Shown here: positions 35,895 through 48,190 of the stretch, one piece after another
Position numbering within the stretch: position 1 is the stretch's first letter
Layout of the letters: every line of letters starts with the position of its first letter
Assembly: GCF_001625305.1 (NCBI RefSeq)
Contig: NW_017803157.1
Coordinates: 2,662,945 to 2,726,944 of the forward strand
DNA from: Branchiostoma belcheri
Lineage: Eukaryota > Chordata > Leptocardii > Amphioxiformes > Branchiostomatidae
DNA length: 64,000 nt
Direction of reading: 5' to 3'
Position numbers and translations under genes: made by a program
The notes under the pieces: model-generated
Told to the model about the DNA's origin: nothing
Database searches by the model: none
The model's input: only the letters and a program-made list of their open reading frames with translations

Positions 35895-36599
35895 GAGCCC
35901 AACAATAGGCGGTGCAATGTCTATACATGTGTATTTGAATCCAACTGTTCTCATTGTCCTTTCACGAGGTAAATGTTTACGTAAGCATCGTTTCAATGTA
36001 TATAATCTGTACTGATCTGATGTAATCTAAATCGAATTACGATTCCAAAACGGAGCTTTTGAAGTTCGATAAGGGAAAAACATGATGTACTTCTGCCAAA
36101 TCTCACCAAACATCAGTTCTGCGGCTCTGGTAATTTTGCAGAGATAAATGTAATGGGAGGTGACCTGGAAGATTTGCTTCTCTCTGTGTAAAATGAACTT
36201 GGTCCAGAGATTAGGAACACATTTCTTGTCCATTTCCTCTGTGCGTACCGTCCGTCATACAAATGCCTTTCTCTTATCCAACCATCTCTCTTGTTATGCT
36301 CTACTGCACACGCTGCTTTGCTTTGTGCGACAGACGGAGAACAAACCAGTAGCCTCAGTAAGGCATAAGGCTAAAGCCCAGCTGCAACACATTCAAGACC
36401 TTCCCCCCGACTTCGTTTCCGAATATCAGTCGACCAGGACCACATCTACCTTTGTATACGAATCGAAGGGAATTTGAGTTAGATTTTAGTCAGATTTGAC
36501 CACCTGAACACTGCTGTCTTACTCCTGAATGTCTGGCTGATGTTGTTGTGACTTACAGTCGGCTGTGTCCAGCAGCTAACAGAAACAGAAGAAGAAGAC

Positions 36600-36858
36600 A
36601 GCCGAACACCAGCCAGCCATGGTCCAACCTCACGACCAACTCCCGAATATTTTCAACATTTTGAAATATCCAGCTGGTGCAGCCTAACAGTAGCCGAACT
36701 CGTAGAACACCAGCCGACTTTGCTTCCTACCCTACTCCTAACCATGGTTGAGGGCCGTTTGGCTAGTGTTCTGGAAGCCAAACCCGTGAAGATGTGAGGT
36801 TGGGGAGAGTTCGGCAGTGTTTGGGAGGTCATATTCAGCTATGTGTGACAGGGGCTTT
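36600..36858. mobile_element. MITE family A, copy 5 (one end missing)
   Basis: GAACACCAGCCAGCCATGGT, TTTTGAAATATCCAGCTGGT, CCTAACCATGGTTGAGGGC and the complete right end ATGTGTGACAGGGGCTT. Confidence 0.75.
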
Positions 36859-37631
36859 AATTACTGTTCAATTAAGATAGCTGCTCCAACTTCCTTTCCC
36901 AATATGCTCGTCTAAATTGTAGTAGTGACTACCACGGTCTGTATTTCATACACGTTGGACAACAGTCATTAGACGGAACTCCATTACCTAAAGTGCGTAT
37001 GTTCCTTTCAAAGTACCGCCTAAGATTCCATCAGTGCTGCAGCGTGGGTTGACTTATGGAAGTTTAAGACGCCAGGGTAAGACTTACGTGCACTATGTGT
37101 AGGCTCAATCTTCACCCAGGAGTTGATGGAAGAAAGCAATGATTGGAGAGCGGAAATAAACTTTTTTGGACCAAAGACCAGCCGGAACATCAAAACTTGA
37201 CAGGCATACCTTGAATCCATTTTTGCTCGGTTCGATTTCAAGTATCGTCTTGAAATATAATACATCATGTACCATTATCAGAAACCTGATATCTACTTTG
37301 AGAAGGACCCAAGATAGAAGATAACAAAAACCTTCACATTGTAAGTCTTATACCTGGATTTGTTGTATGAATTGAATGAATCTTATACATGTCTTGTTAC
37401 GCTAGCATTTGGGAATTGTTGGCAATTCTGTACCTCAGTGTAAAGTCGTTATCTTATTTGTCACTGGCAACACTGAATGCTGAATAGGCAGCTAAGAGTT
37501 ATTCAGCATTCAGTTATGGCATGCTCGTCTTTGTTACCATCAGAATGGGCTGTGTGACATTGCATTTCTCACAAAACACCATAATAAGGTGGAGTAAATT
37601 TATATGTATTCTATCTATGGGTTCGCCCTTT

Positions 37632-38266
37632 AGACCTCACACACATTCAGAACCGTCCCTCTAAACACCAGCCGAACAAGGTTGGCTACAAGTTCGGTCC
37701 AGGTTTAGGCCACTCCTACCGGTCTTTACTAATCGAATTTGAGTTGAATTTGAGTCAAATTTGAATGCCAACCACGCACCGACTTACTACCAAACATCAT
37801 TCAACCACCAGCCAACCGTGACTGAACCTCTCATACACAGACAAATGTTTCAAACATTTTGAAACATTCTGCTGAATTATAGCCGACCTGGCCGAACACC
37901 AGCCAACCACAGTCGACCTTTCTCCGATCTACTCCTAACCATGTTTATTTTTATTCCAACATGTAATCACCAGACGTGGTGACGGCACACTCAAGTTTTT
38001 TCAACTTATATTAAAGCCGCCACCAACACTTGGGACAAATACATGACAGGACAATACTCATTTACACCTGAGCTAAGTGAGGAAAGTCGTGTTAAGTGCC
38101 TTTCCCAAGGACACAAGATCGGTGGCATGTCAGGACTCGAACCCGGGACTCTTATTCCTGAGTCGCGCACCCTGCCGCTACGCCACACGACCCCACATAA
38201 CCATGGTTGTGGGTCTTAATGTAGTTTTCTGGAGGCCAAATCCGTGAATGTGTGACAAGGGACTTT
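37632..38266. mobile_element. MITE family A, copy 6, split by a SINE
   Basis: The left part (37632-37943) and right part (38198-38266, ending GTGAATGTGTGACAAGGGAC) are separated by the SINE at 37944-38197, which lies in the AACCATGGTT centre. TTTA/TTAA is present at both outer edges. Confidence 0.82.
37944..38197 (-). mobile_element. tRNA-headed SINE nested in a palindromic MITE
   Basis: Near-identical to the SINE at 62790-63039, reverse oriented, and ending in a T-rich stretch on the plus strand (the poly(A) side). It is flanked by TAACCATG at 37936-37943 and 38198-38205. That 8-bp repeat comes from the AACCATGGTT centre of the surrounding MITE, so the SINE inserted into an existing copy. 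Confidence 0.85.
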
Positions 38267-39284
38267 AAGCAGAATACGCCCCCTTCCCCTTAACTTTATA
38301 GCAAACTCTACGACCAACCCATGGCCTCTTGGAGAGGATCCCACATCTTCAGCTAGACATGACATATCCTCTAATACTTTAAAAGCATTTGTCTTGTTCC
38401 AGTCTGGCTTCCTGGCGCTGAAACAGGCAGATAGCATTGTGGTGTAGAGATGTAGGCTACGATTTCTCCAAAGTTGGCAGCATGGGAACATTAGCACTAA
38501 TCCTTTTGTAATGGTGGGTGGCTATGAGTTGAAAGATATCTGTTGGAATATCTGGCTGTTTAAAGATAAATGCCGCCCAGCTTAACATCAATAGTCTCAC
38601 GCAGTAAAACCTGGCAGCATTTTGTTGTCATTGACTTTCCTTAAGGTGGTCTTTTTTTGCCTGAGGAAGATATGAAGGGTAGTATATTGACGTTGGCACT
38701 GGCTGGACAAACCTTCAACATTCACGCCAACAGTTTTTTAAACATTTCTTGACGCCATACTAATGTATTTTGTTTAGATGGGTATTAGAGTTGCCAAACC
38801 CAAATGCGGATGTACATAGTAGCTTGTCACGTTGCTTAAGCTGATATTGCAGTTATGTGGACCATTTTTGTTGCTGGAGTAAAAAAAATCTTTTCGGGTC
38901 GAACATTGCCAGAGGTATAATCTTAGTCTTAAAACAAGCTATGGATTATTGCGTACAATTCCCAGCCCCCTCATGAGGCTTGTTCCCTTAACTTAAACGT
39001 CAATGATTTCAAGTTTGGGGCTAGCTTTATTGTTATTGAGTGGGCCGGCTACTTGCAGCCGAGTGTTGCATTGTCAAGAGCTTACATTACTATTGGTGGG
39101 ACGGATTTGCAAAGGTCTGGAATGGCTGTTAACTCAGTTGACATCAAAACGACCTCAGGTGGGGCCATAGGACTTACTCTTTTCGATACGTATGGTGGGT
39201 TCTTTAACGTGCATGAGGTGTGGCTCTCCCCAAACACGGGACCTCCATTTATTATAACGTCCTATCCAAGGGACGTCCGTAGCA
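38267..39284. other. Anonymous sequence
   Basis: No supported feature between the MITE/SINE nest and the SINE head at 39285. Confidence 0.45.
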
Positions 39285-39412
39285 AAAGTACTCATTTCAA
39301 GTGAGGAAAGTACCTTTCCGAAGAGCACAAGATCGGTGACATGGCAGGATTCGAACCCGGCACCTCTTGGTTCTGAGCCGAACACTCTGCTGTAACGCCA
39401 CGCGACCCAACT
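39285..39412 (-). mobile_element. SINE head fragment
   Basis: In reverse orientation this has the B-box-like GGGTTCGAATCCTGCCATG followed by CTTGTGCTC and the TTTCCTCACTTG block. It matches the heads of the SINEs at 37944 and 62790 but lacks their 3' bodies. Confidence 0.7.
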
Positions 39413-40126
39413 GGAGTTCTTGCATGAAATATCACACAAGGAAGGGACATAAGCCGGTGCAAGTCGCCCTGACACGGGGCCAGAAGGCACGCGTCGCCGT
39501 GTGATGTATGAGGCTGTAACCGGCCTGGCAATTTGGCGCTAGCAGAATCTTCAGGCAGGTCAACACCTACAACACACCCAACAAGACACCGCGCCATCAA
39601 CGGTTCGAGGGCTGTGGGTCCGAAGAAGAGTCACTGCTTATGATCTACGAACGATTAGAGATATGCGTATATGCGGATCTTTATTTGTTCTTTTATTATT
39701 TTTCATAGTACAAAAATTGTATGGTACATTTGAAAAAAAGATAATAAGCAGAAAACAGAAGGTAATAATACACGTGTAACTAATACACAAACACCAAACA
39801 AATTGATAACTATAATAAACGCTGAATACGCTTTTTTAAACACATCGAAACATAACTACATATTTTGTCCACTATACATTCATTCCTGCATGACATCAGG
39901 TATGTGAAAGTCTCTTGCACTTACATTGTTGCATATATCTTGTCTAATTGTATATACAGTCTTAAATAGCGTTTGGTATTTATCTTCATAAGACAACAAA
40001 GAGAACTTAATAACACAACAAAGAGAGACAGATTTGGATATATCTTTACATGAAATGGTTCCCACAACGCAAAAATAGGTAAATATATAAAGGAATGCTT
40101 TGTTATTAGAGAAAATACCGAAACTT

Positions 40127-40322
40127 GTGATTAGCCCACTCGATTGTAACACTTTATCAAAGACTTGTGCTAGCCCTTACTGTTTGAATAATTAAGATAT
40201 GTTAGGTTTTATTCGACATTAGGTCTTATCCAACATTTATTTTTATTGTTTGTTACTCTCTTTATGTAGTTTGCCATACATTGTACCTTGTGCAATTGTC
40301 GTGCAATAAAGCTCTTTCATAT
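40127..40322 (+). mobile_element. Short non-autonomous element with LINE-like 3' end, copy 1
   Basis: Shares CTTGTGATTAGCCCACTCGA at its start and CAATTGTCGTGCAATAAAG at its end with 41014-41207. Similarity stops at about the same point on both sides in the two copies. Confidence 0.65.
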
Positions 40323-40543
40323 AAGACAAAGAGAAATCACTATAACTAATACGCCCGTATGTATTGTGAAGAGCCCAGACACCGAAGATTTACGCCTGGC
40401 CATGAATGAGTACCACCCCATAGGGTGGATTCCCATCTCTGTCGAGATTGGTTCTGTACGCAATGGATAACACCGGAGCAATAGTTCGTATTGCCACCGC
40501 GGGATCGATATACCGTGACGACAGTCACAAAAACGGGGTGGCG

Positions 40544-40905
40544 TTAAAGGCATCCGATGTAGTTTTTAGGACTTGGAAACCCGATTTTTCAAAGTCAATA
40601 TTCTAGTCACTTATCTACATACTGAGTTGATACCACACTATTCCAATGTATATTGACCCTCATGGAGCGAAAATACCCAACATTCTGACGGAAAATGGTT
40701 ACTGTACGGGCCCTGGGCTGATTTTTAGGGTACCACCCAGAAAATAAAGGAGTCATCTTGGGGCTTGTTTCTGCAGTTTTAAATACCCAAAGTATGAAAT
40801 GCTGATTTAAATGTGCTAATTTGAAGTATTATGTGTCAATATCACAAAGATTGCTTTATTCGAATATTTCCAGTTTTGCTGACCTGAAATCACATTGGAT
40901 GCCCA
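40544..40905. mobile_element. MITE family B, near-complete
   Basis: Left TTAAAGGCATCCGATGTAGT. Internal TGACGGAAAATGGTTACTGT, GGTACCACCCAGAAAATAAA and GGAGTCATCTTGGGGCTTGT. Right TTTTGCTGACCTGAAATCAC-ATTGGATGCC. It lies between the two short elements at 40127 and 41014. Confidence 0.8.
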
Positions 40906-41013
40906 CAACCGAGCGTCAAGACTACATGTTTGGTCCCAGCCTTACTTTCTTATATTGTAGAAGAATGTCATTCTTATAACGTTTCATATACGATTACATA
41001 CGCTGAGGTCATA

Positions 41014-41207
41014 TCTTGTGATTAGCCCACTCGATTGTAACATCAAAGACTTGTGCTATCCCTTATTATTTGAATAATTATGATAGATATGTTAGGTTTT
41101 ATTCGACATTGGGTCTTATTCAACACATTTTTTTTACTGTTTTGTTACTCTCTTTATGTAGTTTGCCATACATTGTACCATGTGCGATTGTCGTGCAATA
41201 AAGTTCT
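41014..41207 (+). mobile_element. Short non-autonomous element with LINE-like 3' end, copy 2
   Basis: Second copy, about 887 bp downstream of the first, with small indels. It is followed at once by the perfect inverted repeat at 41213-41343. Confidence 0.65.
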
Positions 41208-41212
41208 TACTT

Positions 41213-41343
41213 ATTTCCAAACCGGGGCCCGACCGGGCTGTTTGCATCAACGAAAAATTAACAAATTTTGTCTTTTTTTCTCTTTTATATCGTACTTTTT
41301 TTTCGTTCCCGAAATCTGCCCGGTCGGGCCCCGGTTTGGAAAT
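41213..41343. repeat. Perfect 26-bp inverted repeat, 131 bp span
   Basis: The left arm at 41213-41238 starts ATTTCCAAACCGGGGCCCGA. The right arm at 41318-41343 is its exact reverse complement. The 79-bp loop is T-rich. I found no second copy in the window. Confidence 0.9.
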
Positions 41344-41639
41344 GTGAGCTCCGCAATACAGAATGAATTACAAATTATTGACAATTGACTCAAACCTATA
41401 TTGTCTGTACAGAACGGTTTATAATTGATTTAATGTTAAAACTGCCTACAAAAGCTATTTAATTCACATAATGATCCATTTTGTACATAAACGATTACAA
41501 ACCGAGAAATGAATTGCAGATTATAGACCTTGACTCAAAGCCATATCGTCAACACAAAACGGTTTATAATTGACTAAATGTTTTAAATTGTCTACAAATC
41601 ATCATGAAGGCAACATTTTTTTGCCGTTTTTTTTTATTT

Positions 41640-41705
41640 TACACGCTTGCATCAGTTTGGGGGTTCCCAGAGGATGTCATCCATATAATCAAATCAACAT
41701 GGCCT
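41640..41705. mobile_element. MITE family C terminal fragment
   Basis: ACACGCTTGCATCAGTTTGG then GGTTCCCAGAGGATGTCATC and CATATAATCAAATCAACATG. Confidence 0.65.
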
Positions 41706-42202
41706 TAGTCCGAAAAGCGGCATACACACACAAACACCCGTCAATAGCGTGAAACTTTCAAAGACGCTTACGTGCAATTATGGGTCTACTCCCGGTAGAT
41801 GATCCAGTTATGCAGGAACTTTATCAGGTTTTCCGCGCTCTGTGTGTCACTCCGATGCTCCACGCTCGTTTCAAGCGGACGGGAAGGTGCAAAAGAGCAC
41901 CATTAGGAGCCAACATTACCTCCCAGCTAGAGTTGACACCGAGAACCCAACGCTGAGTGCACGGAACGAAATCGAATTAGATGCCGCCCCCCTCCCTGCC
42001 CCTAGATCGATGGTTTTCTGGGTAATGGATTCGTGAAAGCAGTCGTTTGATGTCAGAGCGGTTCGATCGTATTCCTTCAATAAAACGTGTTGTTCGTTTT
42101 TCTGCCCGTCACATAAAAGAACAGAAAACTTTGTGGATATGTTTGATAAGCGAAGAGTAACGGGTGGTCCTTAGACAGAGAAGTTACCAATTAATTGACG
42201 AT

Positions 42203-42345
42203 TTAAAGGCTTCGAACGCAATTTCAGGGCGGCAGCACAAAAAAACTAGAACAAATCATCTACAGTACAAAAGAAGCAATTGTTTTCCATCAGTGACATC
42301 GTCCTTTTGCCTCACAGATGCTATGGGATATAGGATTGATTTAAC
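42203..42345. mobile_element. MITE family B, left fragment
   Basis: TTAAAGGCTTCGAACGCAAT then TTCAGGGCGGCAGCACAAAA, followed by CAATTGTTTTCCATCAGTG as in 35800. Confidence 0.6.
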
Positions 42346-42708
42346 TTACTACATGAACAGAAAATTGAATTCATCTTGTACAAAATATAAGGGTCTTCGC
42401 TTACGCTTGAGCTTCTTTCTTCCGTGTTTCTATATATATCAAAAGAAGCTTTAGCACAAGACGTTTGTGAGATGTGTGAAGTTATTGAGATGACTTTCCT
42501 GACAGCTTGACTAATGAGACGATCTGCCAACTGCTTTAAGTTCTTACCGGAGCCACACAATGTTCCCGTTTCTACTACTGCCAACATGATCTAAGACATA
42601 GCAATATACTCAAGTGAATTGCAGCTCTGGAAACGTAAATCTGTCTACAGTCTATAATCCTATACAAAGGTTCCTTAAAACCGTTGCAATCACCGAAACA
42701 AGAAGCGC

Positions 42709-42966
42709 GCACTGCACGAATAGCTAGATTTACCAATGGTAGTAAATGCCAATAAAGTCAGGTAGTGTGTACTTTGTAAACAGTGTCTGACTTTACAAAA
42801 ATATAAGTCAAGTCCGATAATTTTCTAGTGAATGAAATGACCAGATTTGACTTTCATTTACTACCACTGTTAAGTCCGCTACTGCTCACAAAGTAAACAT
42901 TACCCTTTTACCTACTTTTACTAGCATTTACTACCATTGCTAAAAATGCAAATTTCGTACAGCGGC
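42709..42966. mobile_element. MITE family F, copy 2
   Basis: Left CACTGCACGAATAGCTAGAT, ACCAATGGTAGTAAATGCCA. Right TTTACTACCATTGCTAAAAA and TTTCGTACAGCGG. Confidence 0.8.
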
Positions 42967-43332
42967 ATTAATTTGTAGTAAAACATTTGGGAGAAACAAA
43001 GTTATCTATTGCTCGTAATGATTTAGTGCTCAAAAGGCTGCGAGTTCTGGCGCTTCATGTTGCGGAAAAATATATTTTATTGCCTGAGGACAGTGTTATC
43101 GCTAGACTACAGCACTGCCTGGCGGAGTAGGGTTCCTACTGGGCAGGTATACGGGCGGAAGGTGGGCCGAACTTTCACAGTTATAAAACATTTTATACTC
43201 TCCAGGACACAATTCTGATGTTAGAGAGTCACGTGTTAGTCTAGCCTTAAGCAGTAACACATTTATTTACGGAACTGGTATTGGAATAAGTCGACTAAGT
43301 GATACTGGTACAAATACGTTCTGTGTTACTTT

Positions 43333-43711
43333 AAACCCCTGCCACACGTACACATTCAGAACCTTCGACCGACTACCGACAAACCAAGATTGGCTGAATT
43401 CGGGAGCAGTCTGACCAGATTTAGGTCAAGCCTACTTTTCTATAAATATAGAATTTAAGTTAAATTTGAGTCAAATTTTACTGCCAACCACGCCCGACCT
43501 ACTTCCGATCACCAGTTAACCATGGCCAAACCTCCGCTACAAACATAACCCGAACAATTAAACATTTTGAAACATCCGGCTGGTGCAGCCAAACAGTAGC
43601 CGACCAGGCCGAACAACAACCGACCTTGCTTTCAACCAACTCCTAACCATGGTTGGGGAACGTTCGGCTAGTATTCGGGAGGCCAAATTTGGGTATGTGT
43701 GACAGGGGCTT
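43333..43711. mobile_element. MITE family A, copy 7
   Basis: TTTAAACCCCTGCCACACG on the left and GTGTGACAGGGGCTTTA on the right. Internal CTCCTAACCATGGTTGGGGA and TTAAATTTGAGTCAAATTTT. Confidence 0.82.
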
Positions 43712-44631
43712 TACATCCCACCTCATTGAATCTTGAATCACCCCCTAATCACACTACTCATGACTGATGGCCGTATCCAATCTTGAAAATTAATTAAGGA
43801 AGTGTGATATAATCACACCCATAACTTTTCATAAACATTCCAACTATCTATCACCTTGCTCCTAGTATGCTCTGATATTAAATACCAAGCTAAAATATAT
43901 GACATCAAAATAAAAGTTGAACTTTAAATGAAATATCGCAAAAGATACCTTGTCAAAAAGCTTTCAGACTAGACACAAACACAATAAAAGCACTATAGAC
44001 CGTAATGTGTGTGATTTATATACGTTGAATATGATAAAGTATGTTATAGCTTGCTGCAGTAACATGTTATGTGGAACAGTTTTCCAACTTACGTTTTTTA
44101 CGACAGAGCGTAATGCAATATGTTTGGATCGTTGTAAAGATTAATATTGTTTCTTTTTAATTAACGGGAATTGGACTATGACGAAATTAATATTTAGGGA
44201 TTCCCTTTTCACTGTGTTTAATTTACTTCTGTTTTTCACAATACAGTTTTCTACCCGGGTAGCAGACCTCGGACTTCTTTCGGGCGCCATGGTTTTAAGA
44301 AATAAGTCAACATTCACGTACAACGTATTTACCCCTTTTTTCATTTATTCTATCAAGATTCTGCGCCAATAAAAGAAACGATGAAGCATGTTCCACGTGT
44401 CAATGCCACAAAGCATCCTAGGCGGGGTGAAAAATGGAACAGGTCACGGAAATTAAGTTTGAAATGAGCGTGGGTCAGCGAATCTCTCTAAATCAGTCCT
44501 CCCACTAAAACTGTCTCGTGCCTTTTCCCGATCCTCCAGCAGAATAATCCAGACAACAAATCTAGCCCGCTGCTCACCGCGTATGCGTGAGGAGAATACA
44601 CATTCTCTAACCTAGTGCTAGTGTAACGGAA

Positions 44632-44961
44632 ATGAAAAGAAACCTACAGTGGGGGTCGCTGGAAGACAGACGTAGAATGTCCAGACTGTGCATGATGTAC
44701 AAAATGACTAATAAACTGGTGGACGTACCAACCACTAAGTATCTGATACCAGACCAGAAAAGAACAAGAAACAGTCATGCCTTCACATATCAGAGTTATC
44801 AACCAAGAATTGAGGTGTTCAAAAACTCGTACTTCCCCAGAACTATCGTAGACTGGAACTCGTTGCCACCAAGCACAGTAGGGGCACCATCACTAGAAAG
44901 CTTTAAACAATTCCTGCAATTAAATGTGCAAAGATTGAGTGTAAGAAGTCGTTCGGTGTGA
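44632..44961 (+). pseudogene. Non-LTR retrotransposon reverse-transcriptase C-terminus, 5'-truncated (CR1/L2-like)
   Basis: The 109-residue frame carries the typical C-terminal signature of CR1/L2/Jockey-type LINE polyproteins: WGSLEDRRR...MMYKMTN near residues 7-27, P...YLIP near 33-40, RTRNSHAF at 44-51, and FPRTIVDWNSLP at 68-79. The reverse-transcriptase catalytic domain and endonuclease are missing, so this is a dead 5'-truncated insertion. The frame has no internal stop, which suggests moderate age. It continues into a 3' UTR shared with copies at 4.5, 11.2 and 63.4 kb. The first Met is only the first in-frame ATG of the surviving fragment. It has no relation to the receptor gene apart from lying in its presumed intron, in antisense. 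Confidence 0.85.
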
Positions 44962-45050
44962 TATAGCTAGCTGCCGCCGCACCGCGTGCCTGCGAAGATG
45001 GTGAGTTACGCCGAAGGCCGTAATACCGGCTGTACAGATACAAATACAGA
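44962..45050 (+). mobile_element. LINE 3' UTR ending in (CAGATA)-type tail
   Basis: GTGTGATATAGCTAGCTGCC, CGTGCCTGCGAAG, GTTACGCCGAAGG, ATACCGGCTGTACAGATACA. The same block ends the copies at 4318, 11210 and 63415. Short tandem repeats at the 3' end fit target-primed retrotransposition of CR1/L2-like elements. Confidence 0.8.
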
Positions 45051-45051
45051 A

Positions 45052-45384
45052 CCGTTAGGCCATGTTTGAAAACGTTTTTGACCATACTGTAAATCAGCTG
45101 CAAAATGAGAAAATATATGACGTAAATGACAATAAATACTTCTGTCGTAGAATGTCAAAATTAATTTCAAAGGAAAGGAGCAAAATGTGAAGAAATGAAA
45201 ATGGAGAGTCTATTATTCACCATACCATACTCTGTGTGTTTAGTCTTTTGAACGTCATGACCACGTAGATTTCATAACGAAGACAACTTTTTTACCAAAA
45301 GTTTTTTTTTTTATATTGACATGCGTGCATCAGTTTTGGGGTTCCCAGAGAATGTCATCCATATAATCAAATCAACAATGCCTG
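45052..45384. mobile_element. MITE family C, copy 2
   Basis: TTTGACCATACTGTAAATCA, GAAGAAATGAAAATGGAGAG, CGTAGATTTCATAACGAAGA, and the right end GAATGTCATCCATATAATCA-AATCAACA. Starts right after the LINE tail at 44962-45050. Confidence 0.75.
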
Positions 45385-46496
45385 ATGAGACGGTTATAAT
45401 TTAAGATAGCACAGCAGGGAAACTTGAAAATGTGATCAACTTGACTCCCTCAGGATTACTGAAGCGAAGATTGACCTTATGATGTAGGACGGATAAGAAA
45501 TCGGTTGTCGTGTTGTGATATCAATGCTTCAGCACACACCGAAATGTGAACATTCATCAGACCAGAGTGTACTCTCATTTCATTTCATTTTATTTATTTA
45601 TACAGGTTTTTTGGCGCTTTTCAAAGCTCCCTGTGACGTAATAAAAGGTATAATTACAATCAAATGGTAATGATAAAAGAAACGGAACGGACTAATAAAG
45701 TACATAAAACATACGAAATAAATATGACAAATGATATAAATAATAATGGAACTGAATTTGCATATCAAAGTCTAAAAGCAAAATGGAAAATTAACAACAA
45801 ATCATATTAACTGTTGAGTAAAGAAAGGGTAGTCTTGAAGACACTCTAAACTGGAATAAATATTTTTTTTGTCATGGGAATTAAACTGTTCTCTAACTTC
45901 AAGAAATTGACTGACCGGAATTTTCGACCGAATTGCTCGGTCTTTATCAGACCCAAGTGCTGTACACACGTGATTTTGTCCCACGTGTGACGTCAGCACT
46001 GGGTCAAAGTTTGTCAGAAGTCGGTACCGCCCCCCCCCCGGTTCCGGTGAGTGAATTTCTTTGGAGTTGGATATCAGTTTAATTCTCATCATGTAAATTA
46101 CTAACTTAGATGAAAGTTCATGCTAACAGCTATCCACTTTGATTCTTTGTTTCTTTTCTATTATTTTTTGTTTTGTCAATAAAGAATCTTTAATCTTCTA
46201 TTAATTTTTTTCATATATTCAGGGTCGACATTAGTTTTTCCCCCATTTTGACATCCTTTGACCTCGTTGATGTACAAGAGTACTCCTATAGTTATATAAA
46301 TCAAATTTATCTCGGGGAAATTTAACTGTTCCTGTTTTGAGTATTCCATATTCGTGTATGGCAGACTCTTGGGTCATATATATATATATACAGCAAATTG
46401 ATGTTTCCCCTTAGAAACCAAATTTAACTCTTTGTATTGCTCTGAACCAGGCCCCACATAACGGGTTACTTCCTACAGTGGTCAAACAAGTCAGAA

Positions 46497-46736
46497 ACAT
46501 CATCAGCAAAAATCCCCGTGAATACTTGGGGGAGAAATAACATGGTCCGGTACTGTGCTATTCATACTGACTACTGCACACATAATGGCAGCCAGTGGAA
46601 ACTAAAGGTTCTCTGAAACATCATCAGCAAAAATCCCCGTGAATACTTGGGGGAGAAATAACATGGTCCGGTACTATGCTATTCATACTGACTGCTGCAC
46701 ACATAATGGCAGCCAGTGGAAACTAAAGGCTCCCTG
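46497..46736 (+). repeat. Tandem duplication, 2 x 120 bp
   Basis: AACATCATCAGCAAAAATCC through TGGCAGCCAGTGGAAACTAA occurs twice with very few changes (for example TACTGTGC versus TACTATGC). Confidence 0.92.
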
Positions 46737-47156
46737 AAACCTTCAATGACTCTCGGTCAAACCCATTAGCACTTACGGGAACGGCCGGTATAAAAATGGA
46801 TTTTCTGGCTTTGTAAAGAGAAAGACTGTTCCTCTGGGCTGTGTGGAGGTTCCAAGGGCGTAATTACACCCCGGCCTTTTTTCTGACCGAAAATGAAAAC
46901 ACGTTTGAAGGTAGGAAATTCATTCTCCAAGCGATTACTGTGGCACAAAAGTGTACTTTTGTTCCCCCTTCTTGCTTCTTAGACTACTTCTAAGGAGTGA
47001 ATATAACTGTACAGGCGGGGCTAAATTTGACGCGAGGGTTTCTGTTGTCAAATATATCATTCACCGTTTGTTCAAGGTCTTTTCAAAATGAAAATGTGTC
47101 ACCAACTCAAGTATACCCTACATAAACCACCAGAAGCTTAACTAGAAATAAAATAG

Positions 47157-47345
47157 ATTAGTTGCCATGTCTCTCTTACCTGTTTATGTATTACATATCC
47201 TCTCTCTGTCTCTTACTTTATCAGTTTAATGTATAGATAGATACTAGAAGAAATTGTACTTTATGTAAGCACATGGTTTGTATTGATTGTCCTTGTCCGT
47301 TTGCAATTTGCCCTCGAGCATGAACTTGCAATAAATATTATGATG
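47157..47345 (+). mobile_element. LINE 3' UTR remnant
   Basis: TTGCCATGTCTCTCTTACCT, CACATGGTTTGTATTGATTG and CTTGCAATAAATATT match the layout of 60050-60290 (TTGTCATGTCTCTTTTACCT). A shorter relative ends at 29700-29745 (GGATTTGCAATAAAC). Confidence 0.5.
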
Positions 47346-47734
47346 TAAAACGTCATAATTTTGTGCCTTGGCACTCTAAAGAAGCAATGTGAGGCTGTAA
47401 AAGAAATGTTCCATTTAGTATGTTCTTTCTGTCAGGGAGATATGTTTATCTCTCAGTTATTGATCCAAGTTTCTTAGCTCAATTGAGGTGTTGCACTTGA
47501 TGCACCGTGATTGTTTGAGATGCTACAAAGGTGTGTATAAAAACTGCTTTGTCAAGTAATCTGCCGGCACGCTCGATACATCCTCCGCACCCTCCTGTCA
47601 GCTGGACCGGCACAAGTGAACCCCAGACTCCCTTAAGTATTATCGATTGCAATATCACACATCGCTTATCTTTCTTAGCAGGGGGAAAATCTTTACCTGC
47701 AGACGGCCAGCGCCGTTAGCGTGAAGGCAGACCC

Positions 47735-48190
47735 GCTGATGGCGACCCCCTGAAGCGTGTTGCTCACCCGGCACATCAGGAAGCCAAGACCCTCCTCTGG
47801 AGTAACAAGAAAAACACCATGTCTTATCTATCGATTAACGCCACGGAGGTACTGTTTTTTGGTTTGTGTGTATGCGTGTCCGTGTGTGTGTCTGTGTTTC
47901 GATGGCGACCCCCTTGGAGCGTGTTGCTCACCCGGCACATCAGGAAGCCAAGACCCTCCTCTGGAGTAACAAGAAAAACACCATGTCTTATCTATCGATT
48001 TACGTACATGGAGGTATTGTGTGTGTGCGTGTCCGTGTGTGTGTGTGTCTGTCTGTCTGTGTTTCGATGGCGACCCCCTGAAGCGTGTTGCTCACCCGGC
48101 ACATCAGGAAGCCAAGACCCTCCTCTGGAGTAACAAGAAAAACACCATGTCTTATCTATCGATTTACCTACATGGAGGTATTGTTTTTGG
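47735..48190 (+). repeat. Minisatellite, 164-bp unit, about 2.7 copies
   Basis: GATGGCGACCCCCT starts at 47738, 47901 and 48066. Each unit holds AGCGTGTTGCTCACCCGGCA, AGGAAGCCAAGACCCTCCTC, CCATGTCTTATCTATCGATT and CATGGAGGTATTGT, then a GT-rich stretch. Confidence 0.93.

Noticed and set aside
37710..37730. Donor of the missing TM3 exon (GACCG|GTAGGA on minus)
   Set aside because: It lies inside MITE family A and the upstream frame is MITE sequence.
37990..38188. Conserved 60-codon frame repeated at 62849-63031
   Set aside because: Both are the antisense of the same SINE.
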